IMG/VR virus record: IMGVR_UViG_3300030098_005518
Span: 1 to 45,805 of that record
Reading direction: 5' to 3' (one strand)
DNA length: 45,805 nucleotides
DNA from: a virus
Of this stretch, positions 17,517-24,639 are shown piece by piece. The position numbers were made by a program, and so were the translations under genes. Each line of letters begins with the position of its first letter. Position 1 is the first letter of the stretch. The notes under the pieces were generated by a model. It was not told the DNA's origin. It ran no database searches and saw only the letters and a list, made by a program, of their open reading frames with translations.

Positions 17517-17621
17517 TTACTTTTTCTTGGTAATCTTTTTACCAGTTTTCTTGGCGTACTTTTTAGCTGCCGCCTTGCCTTTTTTGGTATATGGGAATTT
17601 CTTTTTTCCTATTTTTGGCAT
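17517..17621 (-). CDS. Small Lys-rich protein (34 aa)
   Basis: ATG at 17621, 2 nt after the dockerin gene stop: MPKIGKKKFPYTKKGKAAAK then a Lys-rich tail to TAA at 17517. About half the residues are Lys. The pattern MPKxGKKxFPYTxxGxxAAK is a recurrent tiny phage late protein that I have seen next to structural genes. It is probably DNA-associated or a minor virion component. It ends just before the 18-bp palindrome. Confidence 0.65.
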   Translation of the reverse strand: MPKIGKKKFPYTKKGKAAAKKYAKKTGKKITKKK

Positions 17622-17623
17622 AG

Positions 17624-18223
17624 CTATTGACTCCATTTATCAAGCAAAATAGTTAAATCTGCTCCATCGACAATGCCATCATTATTGATGTCAGATCGGT
17701 TATTTTCAGAGCCCCAATCAGCCAAGAGAATAGTTAAATCAGCTCCGTCAACAACCCCGTTTCCGTCTATATCGCCTTGATCGCTGATTTCTACTACAAA
17801 AGACCAGACGAAAGATCCATATTCCGGCCCGAAGAAATCATCGTAAGCGAAAATAGAAACCTGTCCATTTTCGGCACAGACCTCATAGGGGCGAGAGTAA
17901 AAATTCTCACCTTGATTAATGATGGCGTATGTGCCTTGGGGTAAATCTACAGTCATATAGTAGATGACCCCTTTTTCATGAAACACTTCTTCATGGCCTA
18001 GGGTTACTACCCCTGTACTGTAGAAATAATCAGATATCTCAGTTCTGTTATCTTCATACTGAGCCAATATGAATCTTCCTGGCTCATTGGCAATGGCTAC
18101 AGAATAGGTAATTCCATCTGTAGTCGTTTGGGTAATATCCAGAGGGGTTTCTGGAGCAGGGCAATCACTTATTCCTAAGTGTGCTACTACCAAGAGAATA
18201 AAGATTATGGGGCTAATATTCAT
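17624..18223 (-). CDS. Secreted protein with two dockerin-type Ca-binding repeats (199 aa)
   Basis: The N-terminus MNISPIIFILLVVAHLGIS is a hydrophobic signal peptide, with possible cleavage before DCPAP. Residues 25-147 form an unknown beta-rich domain with two cysteines (21 and 116). Residues 151-171 and 178-198 are paired dockerin/EF-hand-like repeats, GDIDGNGVVDGADLTILL and SDINNDGIVDGADLTILL, each with D-x-D/N-G-x-V-D calcium loops and a following L..W. This repeat style is typical of secreted Planctomycetota proteins. It lies between the metallophosphoesterase/55-aa pair and the small basic genes. It may be exported by the host to act at its surface, or be captured from the host. Cohesin partner unknown. 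Confidence 0.85.
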   Translation of the reverse strand: MNISPIIFILLVVAHLGISDCPAPETPLDITQTTTDGITYSVAIANEPGRFILAQYEDNRTEISDYFYSTGVVTLGHEEVFHEKGVIYYMTVDLPQGTYAIINQGENFYSRPYEVCAENGQVSIFAYDDFFGPEYGSFVWSFVVEISDQGDIDGNGVVDGADLTILLADWGSENNRSDINNDGIVDGADLTILLDKWSQ

Positions 18224-18226
18224 GCT

Positions 18227-18394
18227 TTATTCATCGTCATCTTCGTTGTATTCAAGTTCGATAATCATGAGCAAGTCCATAGCTATATCGAACAACACAC
18301 CAGCAACTTGCCATTTGTCCATATCGAATTCAGTCATCCAATATGTGACATGCTTCTGAACTTCTATTTTCATCTTCTCAGCTGGTGAAAGCAT
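18227..18394 (-). CDS. Small acidic helical protein (55 aa)
   Basis: I chose ATG 18394, which overlaps the stop of the metallophosphoesterase gene as TAATG; a longer frame upstream would run 124 nt inside that gene. The sequence MLSPAEKMKIEVQKHVTYWM followed by an amphipathic FDIAMDLLMIIELEY and an acidic EDDDE tail suggests two helices. Coupled translation suggests function with the upstream phosphoesterase, but nothing else identifies it. Confidence 0.6.
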   Translation of the reverse strand: MLSPAEKMKIEVQKHVTYWMTEFDMDKWQVAGVLFDIAMDLLMIIELEYNEDDDE

Positions 18395-19170
18395 TATGGC
18401 ATCCTTATCAGTTCTGCGTCCCAGCATCGACCGTTTAAGCGAGATGGCCGATCCCAGATGCATTCTACGACTAATATGGCTGACCCCCACATACTCGTAT
18501 CTTTCCTCTTTGCCCATTCAGGCTTAAGAGGGCCACATGTTCCGACATTGGAGTACCAAAATGGCAATGGTATCTTGGACGTTCTTTTGCATTGGGTTGG
18601 GGCTATTGGCCTATGCGTATGCCCTCTCACGGTCAGACTAAACGGCACCCAATCACAAGCCCCTAGCATTTGAAGACCTTCTAACTCATCGCTATTCATA
18701 GCACTGTCAAAGCCATGGTAAAAATGGCATTGGCCCACCCTATAGACGCCTTTTCGTGATTTTTCGTATGGAACCCAAAACCATTCACGAAACTCCTTAC
18801 CGTGCTCTGGATGGGATTTCCAATCAACTAAACCCCTTAATGACTTTGGGATTCTCCTGGGATCTTTCGCAATAAGGTTATCGTCATGGTTCCCGGTGTT
18901 GATCCATCGAATACAATCATCAGGCAAAACATCTCTGATCGAAGAGAGTAAGTTAGCCGCATGTTCAAATTCATCGCTCAGTGAGTGGTCAAATTCATTA
19001 GCGTGAACACTTGCAGCCCCTGCCTCAAAAACATCCCCGAGATGGCCAAAATGGGTCAAATCGGGGATGTTTGCTAACTGATCAAGGATCCAGCGATGAG
19101 TCTCAGCTGGAGTAAAGGGGGAGTGTGTGCATGAAATAGCGGCTATCTTTGCACCGCGCCGCGTGTTCAT
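18394..19170 (-). CDS. Calcineurin-like metallophosphoesterase (258 aa)
   Basis: Motifs of the family appear in order: SCTHSP (His16; Cys in place of the usual first Asp of D-x-H), GHLGDVFEAG (42-51, Asp46), TGNHDDN (92-98, GNHD core), HFYHG (149-153) and VRGHTHRP (181-188). A late NVGTCGPL is also typical. Two metal ions would be held by these residues for phosphomono- or phosphodiester hydrolysis. The substrate is unknown: DNA ends, cyclic or other signalling nucleotides, or RNA are possible. The first-motif Cys should be noted because it could change metal binding. The gene lies between the small membrane-protein cassette and the dockerin gene, TAATG-coupled to a 55-aa gene. Confidence 0.85.
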   Translation of the reverse strand: MNTRRGAKIAAISCTHSPFTPAETHRWILDQLANIPDLTHFGHLGDVFEAGAASVHANEFDHSLSDEFEHAANLLSSIRDVLPDDCIRWINTGNHDDNLIAKDPRRIPKSLRGLVDWKSHPEHGKEFREWFWVPYEKSRKGVYRVGQCHFYHGFDSAMNSDELEGLQMLGACDWVPFSLTVRGHTHRPIAPTQCKRTSKIPLPFWYSNVGTCGPLKPEWAKRKDTSMWGSAILVVECIWDRPSRLNGRCWDAELIRMP

Positions 19171-19181
19171 GTTGATAAAAC

Positions 19182-19322
19182 CTACGAATTATACTTGCCG
19201 CCAGTGATGAGCTTGAGGAACGCTGTCTTAAACATCATCCCTGCACCGAAGCTCAACACACCAATCAAGGCGACAAACCAAACAGTTCCGAAGAATCCAG
19301 ACATGGATGCCAAGGTAGTCAT
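19182..19322 (-). CDS. Small single-span membrane protein (46 aa), holin candidate
   Basis: ATG at 19322 (MTTLASMSGFFGTVWFVALI) overlaps the stop of the lipoprotein-like gene as ATGA and has GGAGAAA 9 nt upstream. One hydrophobic segment, FFGTVWFVALIGVLSFGAG, is followed by a basic tail (FLKLITGGKYNS). The size and the cassette of small membrane proteins suggest a holin or antiholin, but many phages carry unrelated small membrane proteins. A longer upstream frame is rejected because it overlaps the neighbour. Confidence 0.6.
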   Translation of the reverse strand: MTTLASMSGFFGTVWFVALIGVLSFGAGMMFKTAFLKLITGGKYNS

Positions 19323-19687
19323 CGAGATTTTTTCTCCAATAGGATTTGCCTCACGATCTTGTACGTCCAAGCCCCACTGATTAGGGCCGTACAAACCACG
19401 AGTGGATAAAACAAGTAATCGTCGTATTTGGCCACTAAGTAGTTCAAAATCACCAAAATTATGCCACCAATCACCGGATACCACCCCCTCTGGCCCCTGC
19501 TGATCACAAGGAGAACCATGCCTGCTATGAGGCATAGGCTCCCGGTGATCGACAGGACTGTCAGAGGTTCCGACGATTCTGTCGCCTGACTGATGAATGA
19601 ACTCGCTTTTCCCGAAACCATTCCCCTAGGGTTAGAGTACTGGCATCCGGTCAAAAAGAAGATCATGAAGAAATGCAGTCTGGACAT
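19319..19687 (-). CDS. Lipoprotein-signal membrane protein with three further spans (122 aa)
   Basis: I chose ATG 19687 (MSRLHFFMIFFLTGCQYSN) because AGGAG lies 5 nt upstream. FFLTGC is a lipobox with Cys15 for lipidation. Then come three hydrophobic segments: LTVLSITGSLCLIAGMVLLV, GWYPVIGGIILVILNYLV and YPLVVCTALISGAW, with a basic C-terminus (LLEKKSR). The cassette context suggests host-envelope action (lysis or exclusion). The lipobox is reminiscent of an o-spanin, but spanins lack multiple spans, so I do not call it one. Confidence 0.65.
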   Translation of the reverse strand: MSRLHFFMIFFLTGCQYSNPRGMVSGKASSFISQATESSEPLTVLSITGSLCLIAGMVLLVISRGQRGWYPVIGGIILVILNYLVAKYDDYLFYPLVVCTALISGAWTYKIVRQILLEKKSR

Positions 19688-19695
19688 CTGCACTC

Positions 19696-19899
19696 CTATT
19701 CCACATTCTTTCTGATTGTAAACGCTTTGTCAAAGTGCGACTGAAGCTGGCTACTATTGCTGGTTACTCGTCGCTCTAACGCTTCAATGTGTTTTTCAGC
19801 AGCTGTGAGCCTTGAGCTTACCTTCCATAAGAATCCAAAGATCCCAAGGATCGCAGGGCCAGCAATACTAAGTCCTATAGCTGTTAGGTGAGCTTCCAT
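19696..19899 (-). CDS. Membrane-anchored coiled-coil protein (67 aa), XhlA/holin-like layout
   Basis: ATG at 19899, 1 nt after the upstream stop, with GGTGGG 4 nt upstream; an in-frame GTG at 19911 is the alternative. A hydrophobic segment at residues 5-26 (LTAIGLSIAGPAILGIFGFLW) precedes a heptad helix (LTAAEKHIEALERRV). One span plus coiled coil is the layout of XhlA-type lysis accessory proteins and of small phage inner-membrane proteins. It resembles its 88-aa upstream neighbour, with which it may pair. Confidence 0.6.
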   Translation of the reverse strand: MEAHLTAIGLSIAGPAILGIFGFLWKVSSRLTAAEKHIEALERRVTSNSSQLQSHFDKAFTIRKNVE

Positions 19900-19900
19900 G

Positions 19901-20167
19901 TTACCCACCACTACTTTCTAAACGCTCGATTCTTCTCCGTAACTCAGCCATCGTGTTAGCGTGGTTTGAATCGTTTGCTTCAGAAAGAACTTGAGATTTC
20001 ACCAAGTCCTGGGAAATCTCTCGTAGTTCAGCAATATCAGATGAGTTGTTTTGTATTTCCTGATCGCGTCGGCCAATATTCAGGAAGATACCCGCCGCTG
20101 TTGCAGTCAGAACAATTGTCTGGAGGGCAGGCCAGAGGTTCTGATGCGCACTTCTTTTCTGATCCAT
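19901..20167 (-). CDS. Membrane-anchored coiled-coil protein (88 aa), lysis-cassette candidate
   Basis: A short basic lead (MDQKRSAHQNLW) precedes one span, LQTIVLTATAAGIFLNI, and a long heptad coil ending LRRRIERLESSGG. AAAGGT lies just upstream of the ATG. The orientation (N-in, coil outside or inside) is not certain. With the next three genes it forms a run of four small membrane proteins, the most probable place for lysis functions. No muramidase or amidase is visible nearby. Confidence 0.65.
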   Translation of the reverse strand: MDQKRSAHQNLWPALQTIVLTATAAGIFLNIGRRDQEIQNNSSDIAELREISQDLVKSQVLSEANDSNHANTMAELRRRIERLESSGG

Positions 20168-20173
20168 TTACCT

Positions 20174-20284
20174 TTACTCGACTGCGGGTTTTACATTTTC
20201 TGTGTAGACGCACCGACCCCTAGGGGCTTGGTACTTATCGGAAAAATTGAAACAATTCACGCGATAAAACCAAGCGCTCATCAT
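20174..20284 (-). CDS. Candidate small protein (36 aa)
   Basis: ATG-ATG at 20284, frame MMSAWFYRVNCFNFSDKY to TAA at 20174, just before the ribosome site of the next gene. An in-frame stop lies two codons upstream of the start. There is no clear Shine-Dalgarno. It may be a real tiny gene or part of a leader; the composition is protein-like with two cysteines. Low confidence. Confidence 0.35.
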   Translation of the reverse strand: MMSAWFYRVNCFNFSDKYQAPRGRCVYTENVKPAVE

Positions 20285-20306
20285 GGACTAACGGAGGAAG
20301 CAGTGT

Positions 20307-20320
20307 GTCGGTACGCCGAC
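20307..20320. other. Hairpin with UACG-type loop
   Basis: GTCGG, TACG, CCGAC on the plus strand (a 5-bp stem with a 4-nt loop), in the short tract between two candidate small frames. There is no T-run on either side, so it is not a terminator. It could be part of a structured leader. The rest of 20285-20391 shows nothing I can name. Confidence 0.4.
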
Positions 20321-20391
20321 TCCCTCGATGAGCCTAAACGGTAAACAGAGCCAACCGCATGGCTACTAAACTGCCCTCAGACTTACCCCGT

Positions 20392-20541
20392 TTAGCAAGG
20401 GGTGGCAACCTGGCCTATAAAGCCCCCTGTTTGCCGCAAAACAAACAAGGAGCGAGAAAAGGAATGAAAACCATCATTCGTTTTTACACAAATGATGGCG
20501 TTGTGGGATGTGGACCACAAACTAAGGAGAACATCCTTCAT
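20392..20541 (-). CDS. Candidate small protein (49 aa) coupled to the resolvase gene
   Basis: ATG 20541 overlaps the RusA-like stop as ATGA. The frame MKDVLLSLWSTSHNAIICVK runs to TAA at 20392. The overlap style is the same as between neighbouring real genes, which is the main support. No motif is recognised. An opposing plus-strand frame with a good AAAAGGA site at about 20464 overlaps it, so the coding strand here is uncertain. Confidence 0.4.
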   Translation of the reverse strand: MKDVLLSLWSTSHNAIICVKTNDGFHSFSRSLFVLRQTGGFIGQVATPC

Positions 20542-20927
20542 GTAGTGACCCTGACTACAATTCTTGTCACTTTATCTTTTGACTTTTCCTGCTTCACATT
20601 CAAAGACCTAATTGTATTAGGCGAATCGTCTTTGATTAATCCAAGACTAGGTTTTTTAGATCTCGGACTTGGTCGCCTAAGAGCGTCTAGTAATATCTTA
20701 CACGCGCCATACAAATTATCTTCGTCCATTGCTCTCTTGCGGTAACCATACTGACGAGTAATTGAGATGTCAACTTCGCCAGAAAATTCAACCATTGGAC
20801 CAGTTGAATGAATATGTAATAGCTCAACCGTTTTAGTGTGCTCTTTACCGCGTTGAGCAAAATGCATTCGCATTAACCTGTTTGGGCTGATTAAGTCATA
20901 GTCGGGTATTGTGCATTCCCAGATCAT
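20538..20927 (-). CDS. RusA-family crossover junction endodeoxyribonuclease (129 aa)
   Basis: The catalytic pattern is visible: Asp68 and Asp70-Asn71 (MDEDN), Lys77 (ACKILLD), Asp81, then GLIKDDSP with Asp100-Asp101. RusA enzymes cut Holliday and branched DNA as dimers using these acidic residues, and phages use them to clear junctions before packaging. The length fits the family (about 120-140 aa). ATGA overlap with the primase gene puts it in the replication block. The start (MIWECTIPDYDLISPNRL) carries the family-like N-P-N/S-R-L opening. Confidence 0.85.
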   Translation of the reverse strand: MIWECTIPDYDLISPNRLMRMHFAQRGKEHTKTVELLHIHSTGPMVEFSGEVDISITRQYGYRKRAMDEDNLYGACKILLDALRRPSPRSKKPSLGLIKDDSPNTIRSLNVKQEKSKDKVTRIVVRVTT

Positions 20928-21742
20928 TTGTTTCGTTTTTCCTTGATTAGGTCAAGAACATCTTTTCGCACACACCCCTCTGCGACCCAGGCACGTAAAT
21001 CTTTTGCTGGTGGAACTAAGATAACAACTTCAGGGCAATGAGATCGCAGTGTAAATGCAAGCCTCTCTGCTCCATCTAATCCCACATTGTCAGCATCGGC
21101 AATAATCGCCACATGCCTACCCTTGGCAGCCTCAATAATTAAATCAGAACCACTATTACAAGATGGCCTTCCAATACAATCAAACCCCATATCCAAAGCA
21201 GCACCTGTGTCTGTAGGGCCTTCGCAAATCAAAACACCCTTTTGCTCTTTGCCTTCCTGCTTAGGTAAAAATAAACCCTGCCTCGACCCCTTTAAGGCCC
21301 ATTTACGGCCTTCCATGTTTCTAAACCTAATACCAATCAACCGATTTCCTGAGCGAAGCATCGGAAACGAATAGGCGTCCTGGTTGCTTGCATAGCCCAC
21401 ATAAAGCCTTTTTAAAGACTTTATGCTTACATCTAAGTCTTCCGCTAGATCGACTAATTTTTCTTCAGATATCGTCTTGGCCAGTTTCCTAGCCATGATC
21501 GCCATAACCTCATTGTGCTCGGGCAGCTGCTTTTCAATAGGCTTAGAAAGCTCTTTCTTCCACTCAGTAGTCTCTTTCAGAATGTGAAGGTAACCAGAGC
21601 CGTCTATGTATTTTTTGCTGCCTTCCTCAATTCGAGGGCAAATAACAGCAGATTTATCTTCACTGATAGTACACCAATCGGGCTTCTTGCAAATTGGACA
21701 TCGGTTTTCTGCGGTAACACGTACCCATCTAGTCTCACTCAT
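20924..21742 (-). CDS. TOPRIM DNA primase with N-terminal zinc finger (272 aa)
   Basis: Residues 15-36 form a zinc-binding site: CPICKKPDWC then a Cys at 35 (Cys15, 18, 24, 35). The phage-primase pattern CPxCxKPDWC is clear. The TOPRIM domain shows EGPTD (174-178) and IIADADNVGLDGAERL (214-229), the acidic metal-binding motifs. A helix at 75-115 links them. The protein is shorter than bacterial DnaG and has no helicase domain; the helicase is the gene just upstream (ATGA overlap). It would make primers for phage DNA synthesis, probably by the host replicase, since no phage polymerase gene is visible. Confidence 0.88.
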   Translation of the reverse strand: MSETRWVRVTAENRCPICKKPDWCTISEDKSAVICPRIEEGSKKYIDGSGYLHILKETTEWKKELSKPIEKQLPEHNEVMAIMARKLAKTISEEKLVDLAEDLDVSIKSLKRLYVGYASNQDAYSFPMLRSGNRLIGIRFRNMEGRKWALKGSRQGLFLPKQEGKEQKGVLICEGPTDTGAALDMGFDCIGRPSCNSGSDLIIEAAKGRHVAIIADADNVGLDGAERLAFTLRSHCPEVVILVPPAKDLRAWVAEGCVRKDVLDLIKEKRNK

Positions 21743-23388
21743 CCTGGCCTCTTCCAGCCATTGTTGGCTATTCGGGTGATTAATTGAGAGGCTTGGTTAA
21801 AAGATACATTCGTGTTGTAGCCATATCTCTTCAAGATCTTTGCCTGTTTAAAAGTACAAAGATTTGCCTTATATCTTCTAATCATCTCGTTGTGTAACAC
21901 AGTTTGTTGATGCTCAGTGAGTGTTGTTGTATCAACACCATTCTTTCTCAGCATCCCTCTCTGTCGCTCGGATAAAACTTTACTTGTCGGCCTGTTAACT
22001 CGCTCAGGGCTTATGTTGAGGACATTAAAGGGGTCGCCTTTACTTTGCCTATACTTGGCCTTAGCGGTCACATTAAGCATTTCTGCTGTGGCAGTGACCC
22101 TAGTGGCAATCTTTTGATCTTCTTCATCTTGTATCTTTGACGCTCTTTCCATCAAAGAAATCAAATCCACTGGCTGATTAAAATACTTGGACATCTTCTT
22201 CGCTCGCTCAACTACTTGAGAGCGATACTTACCGCCAAGTATGTCAGCAGAAGACACAAGTTTGTGCTTCGTAGAGTTACCTACAAAATCGATAATTTCT
22301 ACGCTTGGCTTAGAGCTGGCCGCAATGGCCTCCCGCCGTGCCTGGGCGGAACAGGGCGAGTCTACTACCCCAGGCAACGGGCGGGTTCCACGACCAGCCA
22401 TTTGCGCATAGAGAGCCCTACTTAAAGTAGGACGCGCAATAGCCACCACCCCAATAGTTGGATCGTCAAATCCTTCTGTGGCGATGCCGACATTGCACAA
22501 GAACTGGTATTCGCCGTCAAGGTAGCGACGAATAAGTTCTCTCCTCTGATCTTTGGAGGTTTTACCGTGGACTATTGCAGCCTTCTTACCATGACGAGTA
22601 ATGATCGAAGATAAATCCGTTGCCTGAGAAACACTTGTGGCAAAAATCAACGCCTTACGGTCACCAGCAAGCTCAACAACTGGCGTGGCAACACCATGCA
22701 AACTCGACTCAAGCTCAACAACCTTTGCCAAATCACCCTGGTTAAGGTCGCCAGCTGTTTTGCGTACATGGTCGAAGTTGAGGGACTCGACCACAACCTG
22801 ATTTGAGATGATAGGAACGAGCCAGCCATCTTCGATTGCTTGGTGTATTTCATATTGATACCCAATTGAATTGAATACTTGACCAAGAGCTAGTTTATCT
22901 GCTCGATCTGGCGTTGCTGAAACACCACAGATTTTGATATTTGGATTTTTCTTAAAATGCTCAACAACCCTCAAGTATGAAGAAGCAACTGAATGATGAG
23001 CTTCATCAATGATCAGTAAGCTAAACTCATTAGGGTTAAATTTGTCCATCCTGTACCCTGTGCGAGATTTTGCATTTAGGGTTTGGACACTTGCTACCAC
23101 TACGTTGTTGGCAAATAAACCAAACCCAACGCTTTCTCGGGATTTTAATTCAGCCATTTCTATGCTTGGCCTGTCCCCACAAACCCGCTCAATAGTCTTG
23201 GCAGCTTGATATATAAGCTCTTCTCGGTGCGCAACCACCATAGCCCTTCCGGGCGTTCTCTTTATTAACTCAGAAAATACAAAGGTCTTACCTGTGCCTG
23301 TTGGCATAACAATCAGGGAAGACCCATGTTCTTTAAGTTTTTGAATGGTGGACACGACCGCATCTTCTTGGTGTGGTCGTGGTTTCAC
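21739..23388 (-). CDS. DEAH-box superfamily 2 DNA helicase (549 aa)
   Basis: Superfamily 2 motifs in order: Q-like PRPHQEDAV (3-11), Walker A MPTGTGKT (28-35), DEAH (128-131), SATP (157-160), TEGFD (304-308) and QMAGRGTRP (329-337). The core resembles the phage UvsW/SSL2-type helicases that remodel forks and recombination intermediates. Residues about 400-549 are an extra C-terminal part; its end repeats a pattern (SERQRGMLRKNG...L, then TFKQAKILKRYG...QASQLI) that looks like two copies of a small helical DNA-binding or primase-associated module. It is ATGA-coupled to the primase gene. Confidence 0.9.
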   Translation of the reverse strand: MKPRPHQEDAVVSTIQKLKEHGSSLIVMPTGTGKTFVFSELIKRTPGRAMVVAHREELIYQAAKTIERVCGDRPSIEMAELKSRESVGFGLFANNVVVASVQTLNAKSRTGYRMDKFNPNEFSLLIIDEAHHSVASSYLRVVEHFKKNPNIKICGVSATPDRADKLALGQVFNSIGYQYEIHQAIEDGWLVPIISNQVVVESLNFDHVRKTAGDLNQGDLAKVVELESSLHGVATPVVELAGDRKALIFATSVSQATDLSSIITRHGKKAAIVHGKTSKDQRRELIRRYLDGEYQFLCNVGIATEGFDDPTIGVVAIARPTLSRALYAQMAGRGTRPLPGVVDSPCSAQARREAIAASSKPSVEIIDFVGNSTKHKLVSSADILGGKYRSQVVERAKKMSKYFNQPVDLISLMERASKIQDEEDQKIATRVTATAEMLNVTAKAKYRQSKGDPFNVLNISPERVNRPTSKVLSERQRGMLRKNGVDTTTLTEHQQTVLHNEMIRRYKANLCTFKQAKILKRYGYNTNVSFNQASQLITRIANNGWKRPG

Positions 23389-23390
23389 TG

Positions 23391-24203
23391 TTAAGTCTCT
23401 TTCATTTTCTCACTGTTTGCGTATGCCTCAAACCGCTCTCTGTTCAATACTCCAGAATCAAGACACTTCTCACAGCCATTACCTTCACAATTAATGCACT
23501 CTGAAAAAGGCCTAGCAAACTTAAGCATGTTGGCTATGTTTCTGAAATCTGCTTTTACAGGAGACATATCGACCCATATGCCCTCTGGCATGTTTGATAT
23601 AGCTTCTATGTCTCGGAAAAGAGAACGGAGCTTCTCTTTCGCTGCATCGAAAAGCGTTTGAGAGGTAACCAATCGGTGATCAGACGACTCCAAACTAGGA
23701 TCGCCATCGACCTCATTGGCCAGCATATCTTCTCTTAGCTTGTCACCCATCAAGCCCTTGTTGTCATCAGTCAACTGATAACCGTGCTTAATAGCGCGTA
23801 CTGCTTTTCTCACTTGAACCTTGGTGGGTTCTGTTTGGTTTGCCAAGTTCTTAGCAAGCCCCCACGCCTCTTCCCACTTATCTTCATCAAGCGATGTGAG
23901 TTCCGTTGCAGCTGTGGGATTCGTTACGTCAATCTTACTGACGATTTGCGGTATCTTCAGTAGCTTGTAAACCCATTGCTTACTGTACCCAAGCTCTATG
24001 CGTATGAAGCTCTCAAAGTTGGGGTGCCCATTTTCGCGCCACAACTCACGATCTTTGATGATATTGATTGCACCAGAAAGCATGACCCAATTAGATCTCA
24101 TGCCCTCCTCGGCCTGTTTGATTGCTTCAACTGCTTCTTCAAGGGTTTCTATAGCCGCAAGATCTGCGGGTATTTCTGGCATAGGCGCAGATAAATCAGT
24201 CAT
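23391..24203 (-). CDS. DNA-metabolism protein with HTH-like segment and C-terminal zinc knuckle (270 aa)
   Basis: I chose ATG 24203 (MTDLSAPMPEIPADL), with GGGAGA about 9 nt upstream and a short overlap with the XF1762 gene; the longer open frame is inside that gene. Residues 60-100 (NGHPNFESFIRIELGYSKQW, VYKLLKI) resemble the wHTH-like segment of phage DUF3102/ParB-like proteins. The C-terminus has CINCEGNGCEKCLDSG, a CxxCxGxGCxxC zinc knuckle of the DnaJ-central type. It lies between the helicase and XF1762 genes. A loader or regulator of replication is plausible, but the function is not identified. Confidence 0.7.
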   Translation of the reverse strand: MTDLSAPMPEIPADLAAIETLEEAVEAIKQAEEGMRSNWVMLSGAINIIKDRELWRENGHPNFESFIRIELGYSKQWVYKLLKIPQIVSKIDVTNPTAATELTSLDEDKWEEAWGLAKNLANQTEPTKVQVRKAVRAIKHGYQLTDDNKGLMGDKLREDMLANEVDGDPSLESSDHRLVTSQTLFDAAKEKLRSLFRDIEAISNMPEGIWVDMSPVKADFRNIANMLKFARPFSECINCEGNGCEKCLDSGVLNRERFEAYANSEKMKET

Positions 24204-24639
24204 AGGATCTGATCTCCCATCTAGTTCTGGTTTTTGGTAAGTCGTTTTTGTTTCTACGCCGAGTAGGGGTGTCCCAGTGTCGAGCTTTTCTCTTAGCACT
24301 AGACGTAAAACCTGATGCTCTAAGAGAAATGCCCGGTTCACCCTCTTGCGTATAAGTTACACAATTCTGATACCCCATTGCTTTGGCCGCTTTCCAGGCC
24401 GCTGAATAGAGCTTCGAGCAAGCGTTTTTTGTTCCATCCGTGCAGCACCTTAAGACCTCACAAGTGCGCCCATCGTCAAGGTGTCTTGATAAAGGCCTTC
24501 CGACGATAACTACGCCAACAAGCGATCCTGCAACCTCAACGCCCACTGAAAACAAGTGGCCCCTTACAGGTTTGTGATGCCTGTGAAAGAGTTCAACAAA
24601 GCTATTAGCTTCTCTTAATCTTACTGGCCGAATATTCAT
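24196..24639 (-). CDS. XF1762-family protein (GNAT-like fold), 147 aa
   Basis: The whole sequence follows the XF1762 family: ANSFVELFHRHHKPVRGHLF, GSLVGVVIVGRPLSRHLDDG, EVLRCCTDGTKNACSKLYSA, AAKAMGYQNCVTYTQEGE and SLRASGF. Members are small GNAT-like phage and bacterial proteins of unproven substrate, often beside recombination genes. Here it lies between the RecT-like and zinc-knuckle genes, with ATGA coupling to RecT. It may modify a base, a nucleotide or a protein; the donor and acceptor are unknown. Confidence 0.85.
   Translation of the reverse strand: MNIRPVRLREANSFVELFHRHHKPVRGHLFSVGVEVAGSLVGVVIVGRPLSRHLDDGRTCEVLRCCTDGTKNACSKLYSAAWKAAKAMGYQNCVTYTQEGEPGISLRASGFTSSAKRKARHWDTPTRRRNKNDLPKTRTRWEIRSYD

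Noticed and set aside
20359-20745. Plus-strand frame opposite the resolvase gene, with AAAAGGA before an internal ATG
   Set aside because: Most of it is antisense to the well-supported RusA-like gene, and all neighbours are on the minus strand. Its first part (20464-20537) stays uncertain.
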